The notes under the pieces: model-generated
The model's input: only the letters and a program-made list of their open reading frames with translations
What the model was told of the DNA's origin: nothing
Database searches by the model: none
Origin: Trichosphaerium sp. ATCC 40318
Lineage: Eukaryota; Discosea; Flabellinia; Trichosidae
Assembly (NCBI GenBank): GCA_038496445.1
Contig: JALMLS010000581.1
Location: 1-59,249, forward strand
DNA length: 59,249 nt
Direction: 5' to 3'
Position numbers and translations under genes: made by a program
Shown: positions 48,260 to 59,249 of the stretch, one piece after another
Layout of the letters: the number at the start of each line of letters is the position of its first letter
Numbering within the stretch: the stretch's first letter is position 1

Positions 48260-49529
48260 TTATGATCTCCTTTCTTGGACAACTTGTCCATTTTTTTTTT
48301 TTGAATATAAACGATAAGGATAAATACGTTCACGCCATGAAGGTATAATTAATGTTAACAATAGTATCACAATCGCAATAAGAACAACCAAAGCTACTAC
48401 TGCAGCAACTACAGGGACTGTTGGAAAATCTGAGGTGTTTGATTGAGCTACACATGATGAAGAAAACAAGATGATCAACTTTCCACTTGCTGTTTAAAAA
48501 AAAGTCAGAGCTATGAACCAAGGTGTAACTACTTTCTTCGTAAAGGGCGTACTTTGAGAAAAACATGCATTAGTTGTATCAGTTAGAGTTATGTTGTCTG
48601 TGTCGATCACGCAGTCTTCTCGGAAGTTAATCAAAGTAAACGAATCAGTTTTTTCTATTGCGGTTGTGTCAATGACAACATTCTTGTTGAAGATAGGACA
48701 TCCTCCTATTAAGATTGAAGAGTTTGAATCCACCAAAATCACAGTATTATCCAAAAACAGAATATCTCCTAAATCACTTCATCAATTTAACTTATCAATA
48801 TCAGAAGTGTTGTACCAGGTGTACTGTAAATTATTCCAATTACAGAAAAAGTTCCATCAATTTCAACAACATCAATTGCTATTGTTGGTGAATCACCAAT
48901 TGCTATTGTTGGTGGATCAAGTGTTGTTTTGTTGATACACGAAACTTCTGTTTGGGGTCTTTCATCACAGGGAATGTCATTCAAACCTACAAAGAAAGTT
49001 AGACTACTACAAAAGCAATAGAACCACTACCTGCGCTACGCATCTGAAGACATTTCTGAGAATTACCAAAATCCGGCCTAGCAATAAAAAATTCGTTTAT
49101 AAAAAATGAAGCATTCCCTTTGGCATCGGATTGAAACAAGTCACTTGATAATATACTTTTCCCGCTTGCTTGCCATCTGAATGATGATAATACAATCTCG
49201 CAACTTTTGCAATCTGTATTAGTTTTGTGGCAATTTTCGCATACAACCATTGTGTCAGTTGCATTTGTATCAAAGCGCGCATTCAACCAGATGCTGCCAC
49301 CTCCTAACGATTGACTCATATTCTTCCACTTGTCAAAATCAGTTTTGGAGGATTTCTGGTACCATTTGACCTCTTCAAAAACAATATTAGCAAAGAAATC
49401 ATTTAACAAATTTATCACGTGCCTATTTTCACAGTAGCTTACAGCGCTAGTATAATTTCGTATGTTAATACATGATGTGTACCGCGAGAATATAAGTAAT
49501 AAAGAAAGCGAACCAAGTATACGAAACAT
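48260..49529 (-). CDS. Type I membrane protein, intact copy in the inverted repeat
   Basis: ATG 49529 gives the signal peptide MFRILGSLSLLLIFSRYTSC. The ectodomain has Cys pairs (CENCHKTNTDCKSC), several sequons (NYTS, NATD, NASF) and a short tandem repeat PTIAIGDSPTIAIDVV. Four exons: exon 1 ends in QMRSAG; introns start GTAGTG, GTACAA and GTACGC. The last exon encodes SGKLIILFSSSCVAQSNTSD, a transmembrane helix (VVAAVVALVVLIAIVILLL) and a basic tail, ERIYPYRLYSKKKNG. Stop at 48260 with AATAAA just beyond. About 330 residues, no known family; likely a glycosylated surface protein. The other copy is frameshifted and has a shorter, different tail (VFRRLQLKQVQ), so only this one should make full-length protein. 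Confidence 0.7.
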
Positions 49530-49804
49530 AAACACTTCTTCTGGAGTTATTGAGGTTATTCGATGCTAACGCATTAAGAACGTTAGTTGAGATATTACAA
49601 AAATACAAATGACAAAATTGGGTCTTTTTGGCGTAGCAGAGAGCACACAAGCGCCTGGATTCAATTTGTTGCGTTATTGGTGAAATGGGTAATCTACTTA
49701 TTTACAGTCCAAAGTGTATACCAGTACGTACGAGATGTTCTTCCTTCGAGTTTGTAGAAAGTGATCAAAGCGAGGATAATGTGAACCGTGTGGCTTAAAT
49801 TACC
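48331..49804 (-). repeat. Right arm of the 1.45-kb inverted repeat
   Basis: Reverse complement of 38501-39952. The arms enclose about 8.4 kb of unique sequence. Differences include a 17-nt indel in the last intron, a diverged stretch just upstream of the coding start (about 49545-49605), scattered substitutions, and the frame-breaking changes in the left copy. Confidence 0.9.
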
Positions 49805-50609
49805 TAATGGATTATAAATGGTGTTTAGGAAAACTTACTTGATGTAAGGAAGTCCGTTCATTGAACTCCTTATAACAAGGTCTTTGCTGACGTAGACACT
49901 ATCAATGAATAGAATTCATACCGTGTACATTCCTAATAAAGAGAATTTTTATACAAACAAGAGTCACAACTACTCTTATTTTATATACACGTAAGGAAGA
50001 TACACTGGCCAGGTACTCATCCTTACATTGACACAAATAAAAGAGTGTAGGCATTCACCTACTCGGCGAACGTAGTATAGTTACTGGTACCCTATTTGGT
50101 TTGATAGAAATGCTTAGATTTGGATGTCAGTGGGATCTCGCTATAGAGACTACATAAAGAATCGCAGAATTTTTTTATACCATACCGCGACTATCATGGA
50201 TGTTTTGTTTTAAAGCACGTGATTACTCTGGCAATGATAAAAATAGAATCCATTAGCGGACAGTTGTAGTAAAGGTGAGTAGTTCAATAAGAAAGTTTCT
50301 TGCAACATACAAAGCCATGCTAGATTGTACCTTACCTTGTACTTGTACTTTAATATCGGTCAATAAACGTTCCTTAGGAGGTCAAATTACAAAAACAAAA
50401 AAACACAGAATAAGTTGTGTTTTTTGTTTAGTTTTTGTGATTCTTACATCCTAACGTATCACATACCTTCCACGTTATATTTCTAGCTTTGCAGCATACG
50501 CTTGATTGTTCTATTCCCAACTCGGCTGTGTTGGTTATTTCAATTGTGGAATTGATGTTTGTTCACTCCATTTTGGCTGGTCTAAGGGTTACATTTGTTG
50601 TTTAACATT
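49805..50609. other. Intergenic, about 800 nt, no gene seen
   Basis: Upstream of the intact inverted-repeat gene and downstream of the PPPDE-PUL gene. Only short random frames; no RNA gene recognised. Confidence 0.4.
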
Positions 50610-52791
50610 TTATTTTACAAGTTGTTGAATATCAGAAATCAAAGCCAACATATTTTTTTTATTTCCTTCTGTCCATTGCGCACGCTCAACACCCGCTTTT
50701 ATTGCGTCTAAGTTGTTCTTGAGAGCAAATTCTATACGATGAGCATTGTCAGAAATGAGAACTTGTCCACAGGCAAACAACATGCGAAAGACTAAAAAGA
50801 ATGTAAGAAGAGTGCAGTATTTATTTTTGGTTGTACCATGTTGGTGATCAATAAAATTAGGTGAATCCAGTTCTGTTGTAATTAATTTGAAAATTGTTTT
50901 ATTGTATGTATACGATGGTTTTGATGCCAAGGCATAATTATAAAGCAATGCTGAAGCAGTCTATGATAGAGTATTAGAGCACTAACATTGGGAGGTTTTT
51001 TCTGTTTCAAATTTTTCATTGTTACAGTTATTGTGATTTTAGACGTACTGCTTTAGTTTTTCTGTTAGTCATCAGTGTCTCTAGTTGTCGCAGTACTATC
51101 GAAGCAACGTCTTGTTGTAGCATAAATTCTTTACCACAACTCTGCTTAAAGAGATTTACTCCCTGTAAACAGATTAATACAGTGCTATATTTAGCGTTTT
51201 CTCAGATTTCTCGGTTTCTGTTTAAGCTTATCTCAAAGAAACGTACCAATAACAGCGCCATCATTTTTGGTGGTGCCTTTTCTGCTTTCAAGTAAACGCT
51301 TAGGCATTTTTTCAGGAAGGTTGCTGTAAAGTATTTCTGTTAATGAACCAACAAAGTGAACTTTTTTTTTATTTTCCAAACAACGTACGTTCTTCCAAGA
51401 CAAACAAGCTAGTTGCTGGTTCATAAAGAATAAATAATCTGAGGATATATAATATAGGATACGGAGCAGTGTCTAATTTTGATACTATATACTTTGTTAG
51501 AAGCGAAGCCAGGCAACAACAAAAAAAAGTTTGTAAAGAAAAAAACAAAAAAAAACATCAACATACTCATGACGTCGAAGGCATTTCCTGATACCTCGTT
51601 CTTTAGTGGATCTTCAACAAATAATTTTATAGAAGATAAAGCCTTAGTTTCAGCCTATAAAGCAAGAAAAATATAAGACATAAGACCGTTATCAAATAAA
51701 AAAAAAAAAGATGATTTTGAAAAATACCTCAGTTAATGACGTTGTTTTAGCAAGCTTATTTATCATTGCTTCAATATTTTTTTGTTCTGCAATGATTGGT
51801 ACTTGGACTCTTTCTCCATTCTTTGCCAATACAGTAAGTTTTGGTAATACTTGTGAAAGATCTATAAACGCCAACATTAATAAAAAAAAACCCCAAAGAT
51901 CTATCAATTTACCCTGTAATGAAATTTGAGGTGCCACTGGTGTAGTTGCCGTTGATGCTCCGTTATTAGGAAGTTGACTTCCTAAAGCTGCTTGTTGTCT
52001 AATGACATTGTGAGTTAGTAAGAACAAGACCAATCAAAGTATCTATAAAAGTAAGAAAAAAAAGCACTTACTGGTAGTGCATCATTTCTGGCATTGCACG
52101 CTGTTGCTTTGCTTGAGCTTCAAACTGCTCAATTAAAGGCTTTATCATTGCACCAAAAGGAGAATTAAGTACTTCATCTGGTAAACCGACAATATCTAGT
52201 CATCAAGAATGAGCAAGAGCGCTCAAAGCGAAGATGTTGATTTAATATTCTTTTTTTTTGTTTTGTTTATGGTTTTCTTGCCTTTTGGGATGCCTTTACC
52301 AGTCAAGAATTCGCTCACAGTATTGCTAAAGTTATTGCAATTGTTGCCTAGGAGTCTATATGTGCTCAAATTGTAGTTTGGGCTTATTTCGGCGATGAAA
52401 TCGTCAAAGACTTCTTTTGGGATTTGTGTTGTACCGAGTCTTCGTAGTTAAGGCTTTTTAGCTTGTTACAAAAAAATTGTACTCAGTTTTTGTGGATACG
52501 GTATTACTTTCGTTGGTGTGCCATATTGGGTCATAGACTATGATTGTGAGCATTTTCAGCGCTTGGTAACGTACTGGTTCTAATTGTTGTATTACACCGC
52601 CCCAAAAGTATTCCATTCCATATACAACTACGCCAGTATGCCTAAAACGAGTATTAGAAATCCGTGACGAAAAATAACGTATAGGCGTACCAAATACCTT
52701 CTATTTGCTTCCCCAAGAACGCTTGGGAAAGTTGTTTCGCCATACCACGCGATAAATCATAAACATGAAGTTTAACTTCGAAACTAGCCAT
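50610..52791 (-). CDS. PPPDE (DeSI-type) isopeptidase fused to a PUL domain
   Basis: ATG 52791 ([20 protein letters not shown]) begins a PPPDE/DeSI cysteine protease domain, a family that removes SUMO or ubiquitin. The catalytic His lies in [11 protein letters not shown] (reconstituted across a GTACGC intron) and the catalytic Cys in [10 protein letters not shown]; the [13 protein letters not shown] block and the FLTGKGIPK closing motif are also present. A linker ([20 protein letters not shown]) leads to a PUL domain, which in Ufd3/PLAA binds Cdc48/p97: [55 protein letters not shown] and [20 protein letters not shown] pairing is known in fungi and plants and suggests Cdc48-linked deconjugation in the cytosol. 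One intron (start about 52293) appears to use a GC donor, AAG|GCAAGA. About ten exons; stop at 50612-50610. Confidence 0.88.
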
Positions 52792-52881
52792 TTTTGTATT
52801 TTAATGTTGACACCCTAAGCCAACAACGATTTTGGACTTAAGCCAACATCCTAAAAGGACACCGAATTTTCCAACAACGCC

Positions 52882-55800
52882 ATGGGTAATCAAGCTGGAG
52901 GAACAGGTCCTGAGTACGTTTAAAACAAATGACATTTCACCTGTGACATGACACGGAGAGCGAAGAAAAGTCAGTATATCCTAACAGTAGCCCTAGAAAA
53001 CCAAAGGTAGGCAAAGGACCAGGAATAAATCTTCCACCTGGCCATTTGTCACTCAAAACAAAAAGTGATGATGTCACGTATATCTATGGGTTAGATGTTT
53101 CTATTACGCAGGTAAAGAGCTATATAAGGCTGTTTCATACTCGAAACATCGGAGTGGACAAACATAGATTGTTTACGCTTTATTTTAGGATAAATTACCT
53201 TTTAAAGTAACCAAAGGAAGGCGTGAAGCGTCATCAAGTCACGTTGAAATTTATGGAGATAAAGTTACGCTTAACGGTATGCCTTTGGCTTCAGACACGT
53301 TTTTAAGGCTAACTATGTGCCTCTAGGTAAGCTGGAGAATCCTGGAAAGGATTTCAAGGTAAGATAAGGATCGTTTTCTCCGTGCGTGTCCTAAATGTGT
53401 TAGGTTTTTGCCAGAAATGTTGAGTTTAAAGATAAAGTGTATATTGACGTACGCTTTCACAACCCTTCGTTAATGGTTGACACTATTTAGGTATCTGGAC
53501 CTGCTGCGCCTGCCGATGGCGACTTTGCCAAAGGAAAGGTGCCTGCTCAAGCCGAAGCTGAAGAAGGCAAAGAACAGGTACGATCCGCCTGCGTGCATTA
53601 ACTAACTTTGTTACAAGGATACTGCAGGAGTAGCAGGAGAGAAGGGCACTGATGTACGTTGTGAAACTTCTTCGGTTGTTCGTGTTACTGTTGTACTGAC
53701 GTAATATCAAAGGGCGCTAATGGAGGAAGCATTATTGTAGTAGGAGAGCGTTTAATTGCGAAAAAAACTGAAGGTAAAATGATTGTAAACTTGATGAGCT
53801 CTAACACCTTTTTATAGCCAAAAGAAGAGGTAAAACTGAAGAAGTGAAGGAAACTGAAGAAGAAGAAGGCGTTCCAGAGGTAAAATTTGTTTTGAATTTC
53901 CGAGAGTTTTTTTTACAATCACGTGATTCTCACGTGACACTAGTTTTCATCGACTGGAATTGCGCCTGAGCTCAAATCTCGTGTTGAAGAAGCAGTAAAG
54001 GAAAAAGTTACAGAAGCTGATATTCCTCTTGATGAGTTTAAGGTGAGCTTTCTTGATTCAGCCTTTGCGCTTTGTGTATTGATTTATTTTTACCACAGAT
54101 TTCTATACCTGCAAATACCGGAAAATTGACTGGAACAATTGCTTATGATCTCAAGTTATCGAGTGGTGGTGAACCAACAGTATCAACACTGTGGACTCCT
54201 GGCGATAATTACAAAGTACTGAATCAGGTCTTCTTTCTAGAATTATCACCTAACTCTATGTATTATAGACAATTATCGAGGTTTGCTTTACCTTGGTATG
54301 ATAGGCTACTATTTTTTACATAAACAAACGAATATTTTAGGTCAGTTTAGAGGGTACTTTCACTGTTGATTCTAGCTCCGAAATTCCTATTAAAGAGAAG
54401 AAGGGTAAGTGTATATTACAATCCTTTTAAAGCTTAACTTAACACTTAGGTGTTATCAAATCTGTTGACACTTTTGATATTGCTTTGATCGGTCAACTCA
54501 CACTTGATCCTTTTAACAATAAAGGAACTGTGACTAGTGTCAATACAGTAGTTCGTGGTCTTGATTTATCATATGAATGCGAAATTGAAAGTGATCTCGA
54601 TTTTCTTAAAGACTATATCGTCTCTATGCTCCATAATCTCGATAAGGAAATTGCAACGAATTGCACTACCCAAGTCAACAATAAATATAAGCCAATTATA
54701 TCAGTAAGCAGCTTAATCGTAACAGGAAGCATGCTCACTTAATCAAAAGGAATTGAAACTCGAAGAAATCGTAGGAAAGGCTGGTGATAAACCTAAGATC
54801 CTTCTTATATCCAAAGGAGGTCCTGGAGGACGAGGACAAGATGGAGGAAAAGGTATCGACGGCAAAGAAGGTAAGAATATAATGCAAAAGGTAATACGAT
54901 TAAACCTTTAACAAGGTGATGCTGGAGATGACATTGAAGGTTTTTTTATGGGAGACAATCATGACGCCATTGGTAAAGTAAGTTGAATACTCTCGATGTA
55001 ATGAATGGTTTTCTAAAGAATATTATTAGAAAGGTAAAAGTGGTGGTGATGGCGGTGATGCTGGTATATCTGGTAACGGCGGAAAAGCTGGAACAATCAC
55101 TGTTGGATTTATTACCTCTGAAAAAATTAACTTCGAATGTGACTTCACTGGTGGTGATGGTGGAGTCCCAGCAATTGCTGGAGATCCCGGAAAAGGAGGT
55201 AACTATTTATTCACATCTTGATTGTGTTGTTTATATTCTTTAAAGGCAAGGGCGGACCTGGTGGAAAGTACAAACGCATAGCGCCAAATGCAGGTGGATT
55301 TCCATACCATGAAGATGTTACTGGTATTCGCGGTCCTCCTGGTGATCGTGGCGCCATCAGTAAAGCTCAAGGAGCTAATGGAGAAACAGGAGAAGAAGGT
55401 TTCTTAGCTATTAACTCGTTATCGCCTGGTGGAGATGCAAAAAAACCTCTTACGTATGAGTCGGTCCTATCCATGATTAAGTAATTAACCTGATTATTCA
55501 GGCACACAAACTTGTCTCCATTCTTAAAAGTAGAGCAACTCCTGATAACATACCGTGCCTGTTTGTTCGGATTCATAAACGCTGTTGATGGTGGCGACTT
55601 TGAGTATCCAATTGAGCTTGCTACATGGTACGTAGAAATAATTAAAGGTCTTTTTTAATAAATTTTATTAAACAGGATTGTCAATGTCACTGAACCGTTT
55701 GCTGATGAAGGATATGATTCAGGGTTAGGAGATAACGTATCTGAACAAATTAGAGCTATAAGAGATATGGTACTTAGCCTTTTGAGCTTTCAAAAGAGAG

Positions 55801-58033
55801 GTAGGCGTTCATAATCAGGGTGAACTTTATGGTTGACACAGACTAGGTTTGGATTTTTGGGGTGCTTACGAAGCACATTCGTAAGTTCAAGTTTCTTTTT
55901 TTTGGCTTTGTTAATTTCTTTAGACCTGTTCAATCATTATCTGATGTACAATCGAGTATTACTGCCATCTTTAAGGTTTTAAAATCTATTGATGCCCACG
56001 TGAAGAACTTTTTGGCAACAAACAAATCTGATGAGGATAGGTACGATCTTTTGCTTTACAAATTGTTTTTGAACAACAATTTCTGTTTCTTCTTTTAACA
56101 CGTGCGCTGGTTCTAAATTTAAAAACCTTAGGTCTAAATGCATAGAAGAGATTAAGACTGCTATTAAGGGTGACATTGAAAGAGAAGAAAAGGAACTTGA
56201 AAGCCTTGAAAGTGCTTTGGAAGTAGCAAACAATCTTGTTACTATTACTGCTGAGATGCTTCAAAAAGTACATTTGCTAAATCATAACTTTGTTGTTGAT
56301 ACTCTATGTTTTAATACGATATGTTTAGGGAAGCGAGATAATCGCCACTGATACAGATATATTCCCGGACGCTTTCCGTAAAAAAGTAGAAAAAATCTTT
56401 GGATGCACGTTCCCTGAGGTGAGGAAAACTTTGTTTGTTTTTTTCCATCTCTGCTAAGAACCACATGAGTTTTGACCTTCTTCGTCTTTAGATCGCTCAA
56501 AACACTGCCAAAATCCTCCAAGTTCCAGGATATGGTTATATGCGCATAGATCAAGTAGTTGCATCAAAGGAACAACTCAACAAAGTTGAATCTATACCTG
56601 ACTTTGATTACGCTATTTCTGACATTGCCGGTCTTGAGCTAGCAGAAAAATTTGATGATTCCGTAAAGTTATTGAAGGAAGCATTGCCTAAGGTCGAAGT
56701 AAAAGACCCTAAATCACCTTCTTATATTGCAATTGGAGCTCCATTCTTCCGTAGTATAATTACTGAGGTGTTAAAGTCAGCATCATCTGACAAGGTAAAT
56801 CAATATTCTTTTTGCTTTATATTTAACAAAATCAATTCAACAGGTGAAATCCGCCGTCAGCGAGGCTGTGTCAATTATGGATGGCCACAATCAAGCTGTA
56901 GCAAACTTGAACATGTTGACCTGTAATAGAGACTATCAAAAGGTACATCCGAGAGCGATAAAAAAAGCCGTACTAACTATCATTTTAAGGCACGCCTTCG
57001 TCACAAGAAAGCACTCTTGGCACGTATTGAAGCTACCACAAGTGACGATGATATCAACACTCCTTTGTTCAAATGTTTTGCTGTTGAGGTACTAGTTTCG
57101 TATCAGGAGGTGTCCTAACTAACTGTTTAACAGGCCAGACTTGATCTAAAAGTTGATTTACTCCGAAAAATTCAAGCCGAAAAGAAAGTAGCAAACTTTT
57201 GGACACTCAAGTCTGGAGGAATCACCGTTGAGACAAATAAGATTGAAGTTAATAATCTAGAACAAAAGCATAATGCTGTCAAGAAAGATTTTGATGAGAA
57301 AGTACATCTCAGAGAGGTATGAACAGCAACACATTTATTACAAAAATAGTCAAAAAGCAAAAAAAAACCTTATGTTGTGTTAAGGGTGCAACGTACAAGG
57401 AGTTCACAAATGGCATGCAGATGTCTTCCTCCGAGTATCCTATTGCGTTTAAATTGTTGAAAACTATAAAGAAGCTCGGTTTTAGTATACCTAGAGATGC
57501 AGCAGAGTTTGATGCTAAACACTTCCAAGGTACTTGTTTTTAATCCTAATAATGAAAAATGATCAAAAGTCGTTGTGTCTAACCTATTGGTCTAGTTATT
57601 GCCAACAAGGTTACAATGGATATACCAAGCTTAGATAATCCTATTGACATGAAGGTATATCACGCAGGTTCAGTAGTACAGGTACAAAAATGCTCAAAGG
57701 TTTTTTTTGTACTAATTTTGTCAATCAAGAAAAACAGCGGCATGCTTGCCATAACTCAAAGTCATCCAGCCTTATGTTACGATGACTCCACAGGTACGCC
57801 ACAATGGTTGATTTTTTGTCATGTGTCTAACTCTTTACAAAAAAGGAAACGAAGCTAAGGAGGTTGGATCTACAGACGCAGGGTACTACGGTCTGTCGCC
57901 ATTTGCCTTCTGGGTTGTTGATTTTTGTGACGCCTCTAATGTTGAACACGTGTCTCAGTTCAAACTCAAGTTTTCTGGAAAAACATCCCTTCCACCTCCT
58001 CCAACTAAGAAAGGTCGTAAAGGCAAACGTTAA
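52882..58033 (+). CDS. Glycine-rich (collagen-like) and coiled-coil protein, putatively myristoylated
   Basis: ATG 52882 gives MGNQAGGTGP, a possible N-myristoylation start, with no signal peptide, so it is probably cytosolic or membrane-attached. The N-terminal beta-rich region (VEIYGDKVTLNGKLENPGKD, FARNVEFKDKVYIDVSGPAA) recalls repeated-strand adhesin-like proteins. A glycine-rich stretch at 54810-55440 reads PGGRGQDGGKGIDGKEGDAG, SGGDGGDAGISGNGGKAG and RGPPGDRG, only partly G-x-y. After it comes a long helical part (55920-57310) with KGDIEREEKELESLESALEV, and a compact C-terminal domain (DAGYYGLSPFAFWVVDF) ending in a basic tail with PPPPTKKGRKGKR; stop at 58031-58033. About 25 exons and over 1000 residues. 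An intron at about 53882-53945 has two TCACGTGA sites. Function unknown; structural or scaffold role likely. Confidence 0.7.
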
Positions 58034-58357
58034 GCATAATGTTGCGCAACATTGTTCAAATCCAATTTTGTTTCAAAAAAAAAAAGTAAAGGTAAAAGCT
58101 ACTGTCTTTGTCCTTCTTTAACAGCCTCCTATGTATAGCCCTATTGTCACTCACAGTACGTTTGTATCTAGCTGTATACCATATGTCGCAATGTAAGCGA
58201 ATTCAGAAAAAAGGAAAACAACTACTTTTTCTCGTGAACTCTAGTTTTGCCATGGCAAAACAATGTGGTTACCTTGTACGTAGACAAATGACTTGAACTT
58301 TTTTTAGTAAGTTAAGTTGACACAAACCAAGCCTTTGTTTTAATTAGCAACACGTAA
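58034..58357. other. Intergenic, about 320 nt
   Basis: Between two plus-strand genes. A 62-codon frame (58108-58296) is not protein-like. Presumed 3' end of one gene and promoter of the next. Confidence 0.4.
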
Positions 58358-59249
58358 ATGATTTACAGCGCGGTAGTTTACTATCTGTTGATTATTGCTG
58401 GGATAGCAAGAGTACAATCAGCTTTTCCAGTTTATTATGTTGGTGTAAATGATATTGGTGATGGTAGCGACATTTCCAGGTAAACTAACCGGTTTACGGG
58501 TCAGCGTAACAAATTTTACACAATATAACTATAATAAGCCTCTACTGTGCTTACTGACGCTCGCTAATAGTCCAATATCATACCAAGCACTCGCAAATGA
58601 ACTTGCAATAAGTTCTACTGGAGTAGAACAAATATTCTTCCTGGGAGGCGAGCACGTAATAGAAATAGGATTAAACGATGTGTCAGGGCCTAATTTTGTT
58701 TTAAAATCGAATAGCAGCGTTCCAATAATAGTTTCAAACTACCAAGGTAATCAACAGTACAGTTTTCACTACGTAACCCTTGCTGCTGCACTTTTTCAAC
58801 AGTTTTTTTTTGTACTTTCACCAAACATTTTTTCTCTTTCTTAACGTATATGAAGGACAACGAGTTGACTTGATTTTGAAGTACAGTGGTAACGAAGTAA
58901 ACAGAGAAGAAGAGTGGATTATGTTCACACAATTTGCAGCAGTAATGACACTTCAAGAAGGATCACAAAACGTGATCATAAGTGGAATTAACATCTTAAG
59001 CAGTGTTGGTAAGTAATCTTTTTTTTTTTTTTTCGCGTGTTAGCGTTTTGTTCACGTGTTTTTGTAGGTATGGGTTTCCAGTTTCGTGGTGAGAATATTA
59101 CTTTACGTGACTGCTCTATAACTGAAGTATTTGGATACGGAGTTGTGTACAACATGCAAGATGGACGTGGCTCTTCTGTTGATACTGTTGTATTTGATGG
59201 AGTTGGCATACAACGAGGTACTTCTAAACAATCTTATTGGTTAAATACC
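58358..59249 (+). CDS. Secreted parallel beta-helix protein, 5' part only
   Basis: ATG 58358 with a signal peptide (MIYSAVVYYLLIIAGIARVQ). Exons then encode STVLTDARNSPISYQALANE, EQIFFLGGEHVIEIGLNDVS, GSQNVIISGINILSSV, GMGFQFRGENITLRDCSITE and SSVDTVVFDGVGIQR. The repeating short strands with Ile/Val/Asn ladders (NVIISGI, NITLRDC, TVVFDGV) are typical right-handed parallel beta-helix (PbH1) coils of pectate-lyase-like secreted or surface proteins. It could be a polysaccharide-active enzyme or an adhesin; no catalytic site is visible in this part. The gene runs off the window after a GTACTT donor near 59218. Confidence 0.65.

Noticed and set aside
54810-55440. Bacterial or phage collagen-like gene transfer
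   Set aside because: The stretch is cut by several introns and continues in frame with the rest of a eukaryotic gene; the G-x-y periodicity is incomplete.
1-59249. Bacterial-type systems (operons, CRISPR, toxin-antitoxin, prophage)
   Set aside because: Genes are spliced, monocistronic and on mixed strands; no direct-repeat array, integrase or transposase frame was seen.

Overview
This is nuclear DNA from a gene-dense, intron-rich, fairly AT-rich unicellular eukaryote. Nearly every open frame breaks at GT...AG introns of about 40-65 nt. Gaps between genes are mostly 0.1-0.8 kb, and AATAAA-like signals follow several stops. No rRNA, tRNA, CRISPR array, insertion sequence or bacterial operon is visible. 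The species cannot be named. A Zn2Cys6 activator with a fungal-type middle region points towards fungi and relatives or Amoebozoa. A RhoGAP, EGF-like secreted proteins, an alpha-2-macroglobulin-like protein and a ZNFX1-type helicase suit a phagotrophic or free-living protist, but this is inference. Exon joins were worked out by hand from reading frame and splice motifs.

Layout, 0-14 kb: multi-pass membrane protein (-, 162-930); TraB-domain protein (+, 1282-2574); DUF899 thioredoxin-like protein (-, 2745-3691); gene-poor stretch; coiled-coil protein (+, 5135-6222); membrane-anchored nucleoside 2-deoxyribosyltransferase-like protein (-, 6688-8560); two secreted EGF-like proteins (+ 8703-9992, - 10195-11501); C2-domain protein (+, 11609-12853); HAD hydrolase (+, 12978-13908).

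Layout, 14-38 kb: a zinc-binding protein with YVPK repeats (+, 14045-14846) sits head-to-tail in front of a 6.6 kb ZNFX1-type RNA helicase (+, 14909-21520) with NFX1 fingers and an RZ finger. Then come a very large, apparently GPI-anchored alpha-2-macroglobulin-like protein without a recognisable thioester motif (+, 22143-30483), a CLU-TPR protein (+, 31282-36155) and a two-TM ectodomain protein (+, 36802-38386).

Layout, 38-59 kb: a 1.45 kb inverted repeat (38501-39952 and 48331-49804) carries two copies of a type I membrane protein gene. The left copy is frameshifted. Between the arms lie a TerD-RhoGAP fusion (-, 40430-43346), a doubtful small membrane-protein locus, a Zn2Cys6 activator (-, 45034-47627) and a weakly supported HORMA/ATG13-like ORF. 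Beyond the repeat are a PPPDE-PUL protein (-, 50610-52791), a long glycine-rich/coiled-coil protein (+, 52882-58033) and the start of a secreted beta-helix protein (+, 58358 to window end).

There is no operon logic. Themes that recur are cell-surface or secreted proteins (EGF pair, A2M-like, inverted-repeat pair, beta-helix protein), RNA handling (ZNFX1-type helicase, zinc/YVPK protein, CLU) and ubiquitin/SUMO or cytoskeletal control (PPPDE-PUL, RhoGAP). The most novel items are the TerD-RhoGAP fusion, the thioester-less anchored macroglobulin, the inverted duplication with one broken copy, the helicase/zinc-protein pair, and the frequent GTAC splice donors.
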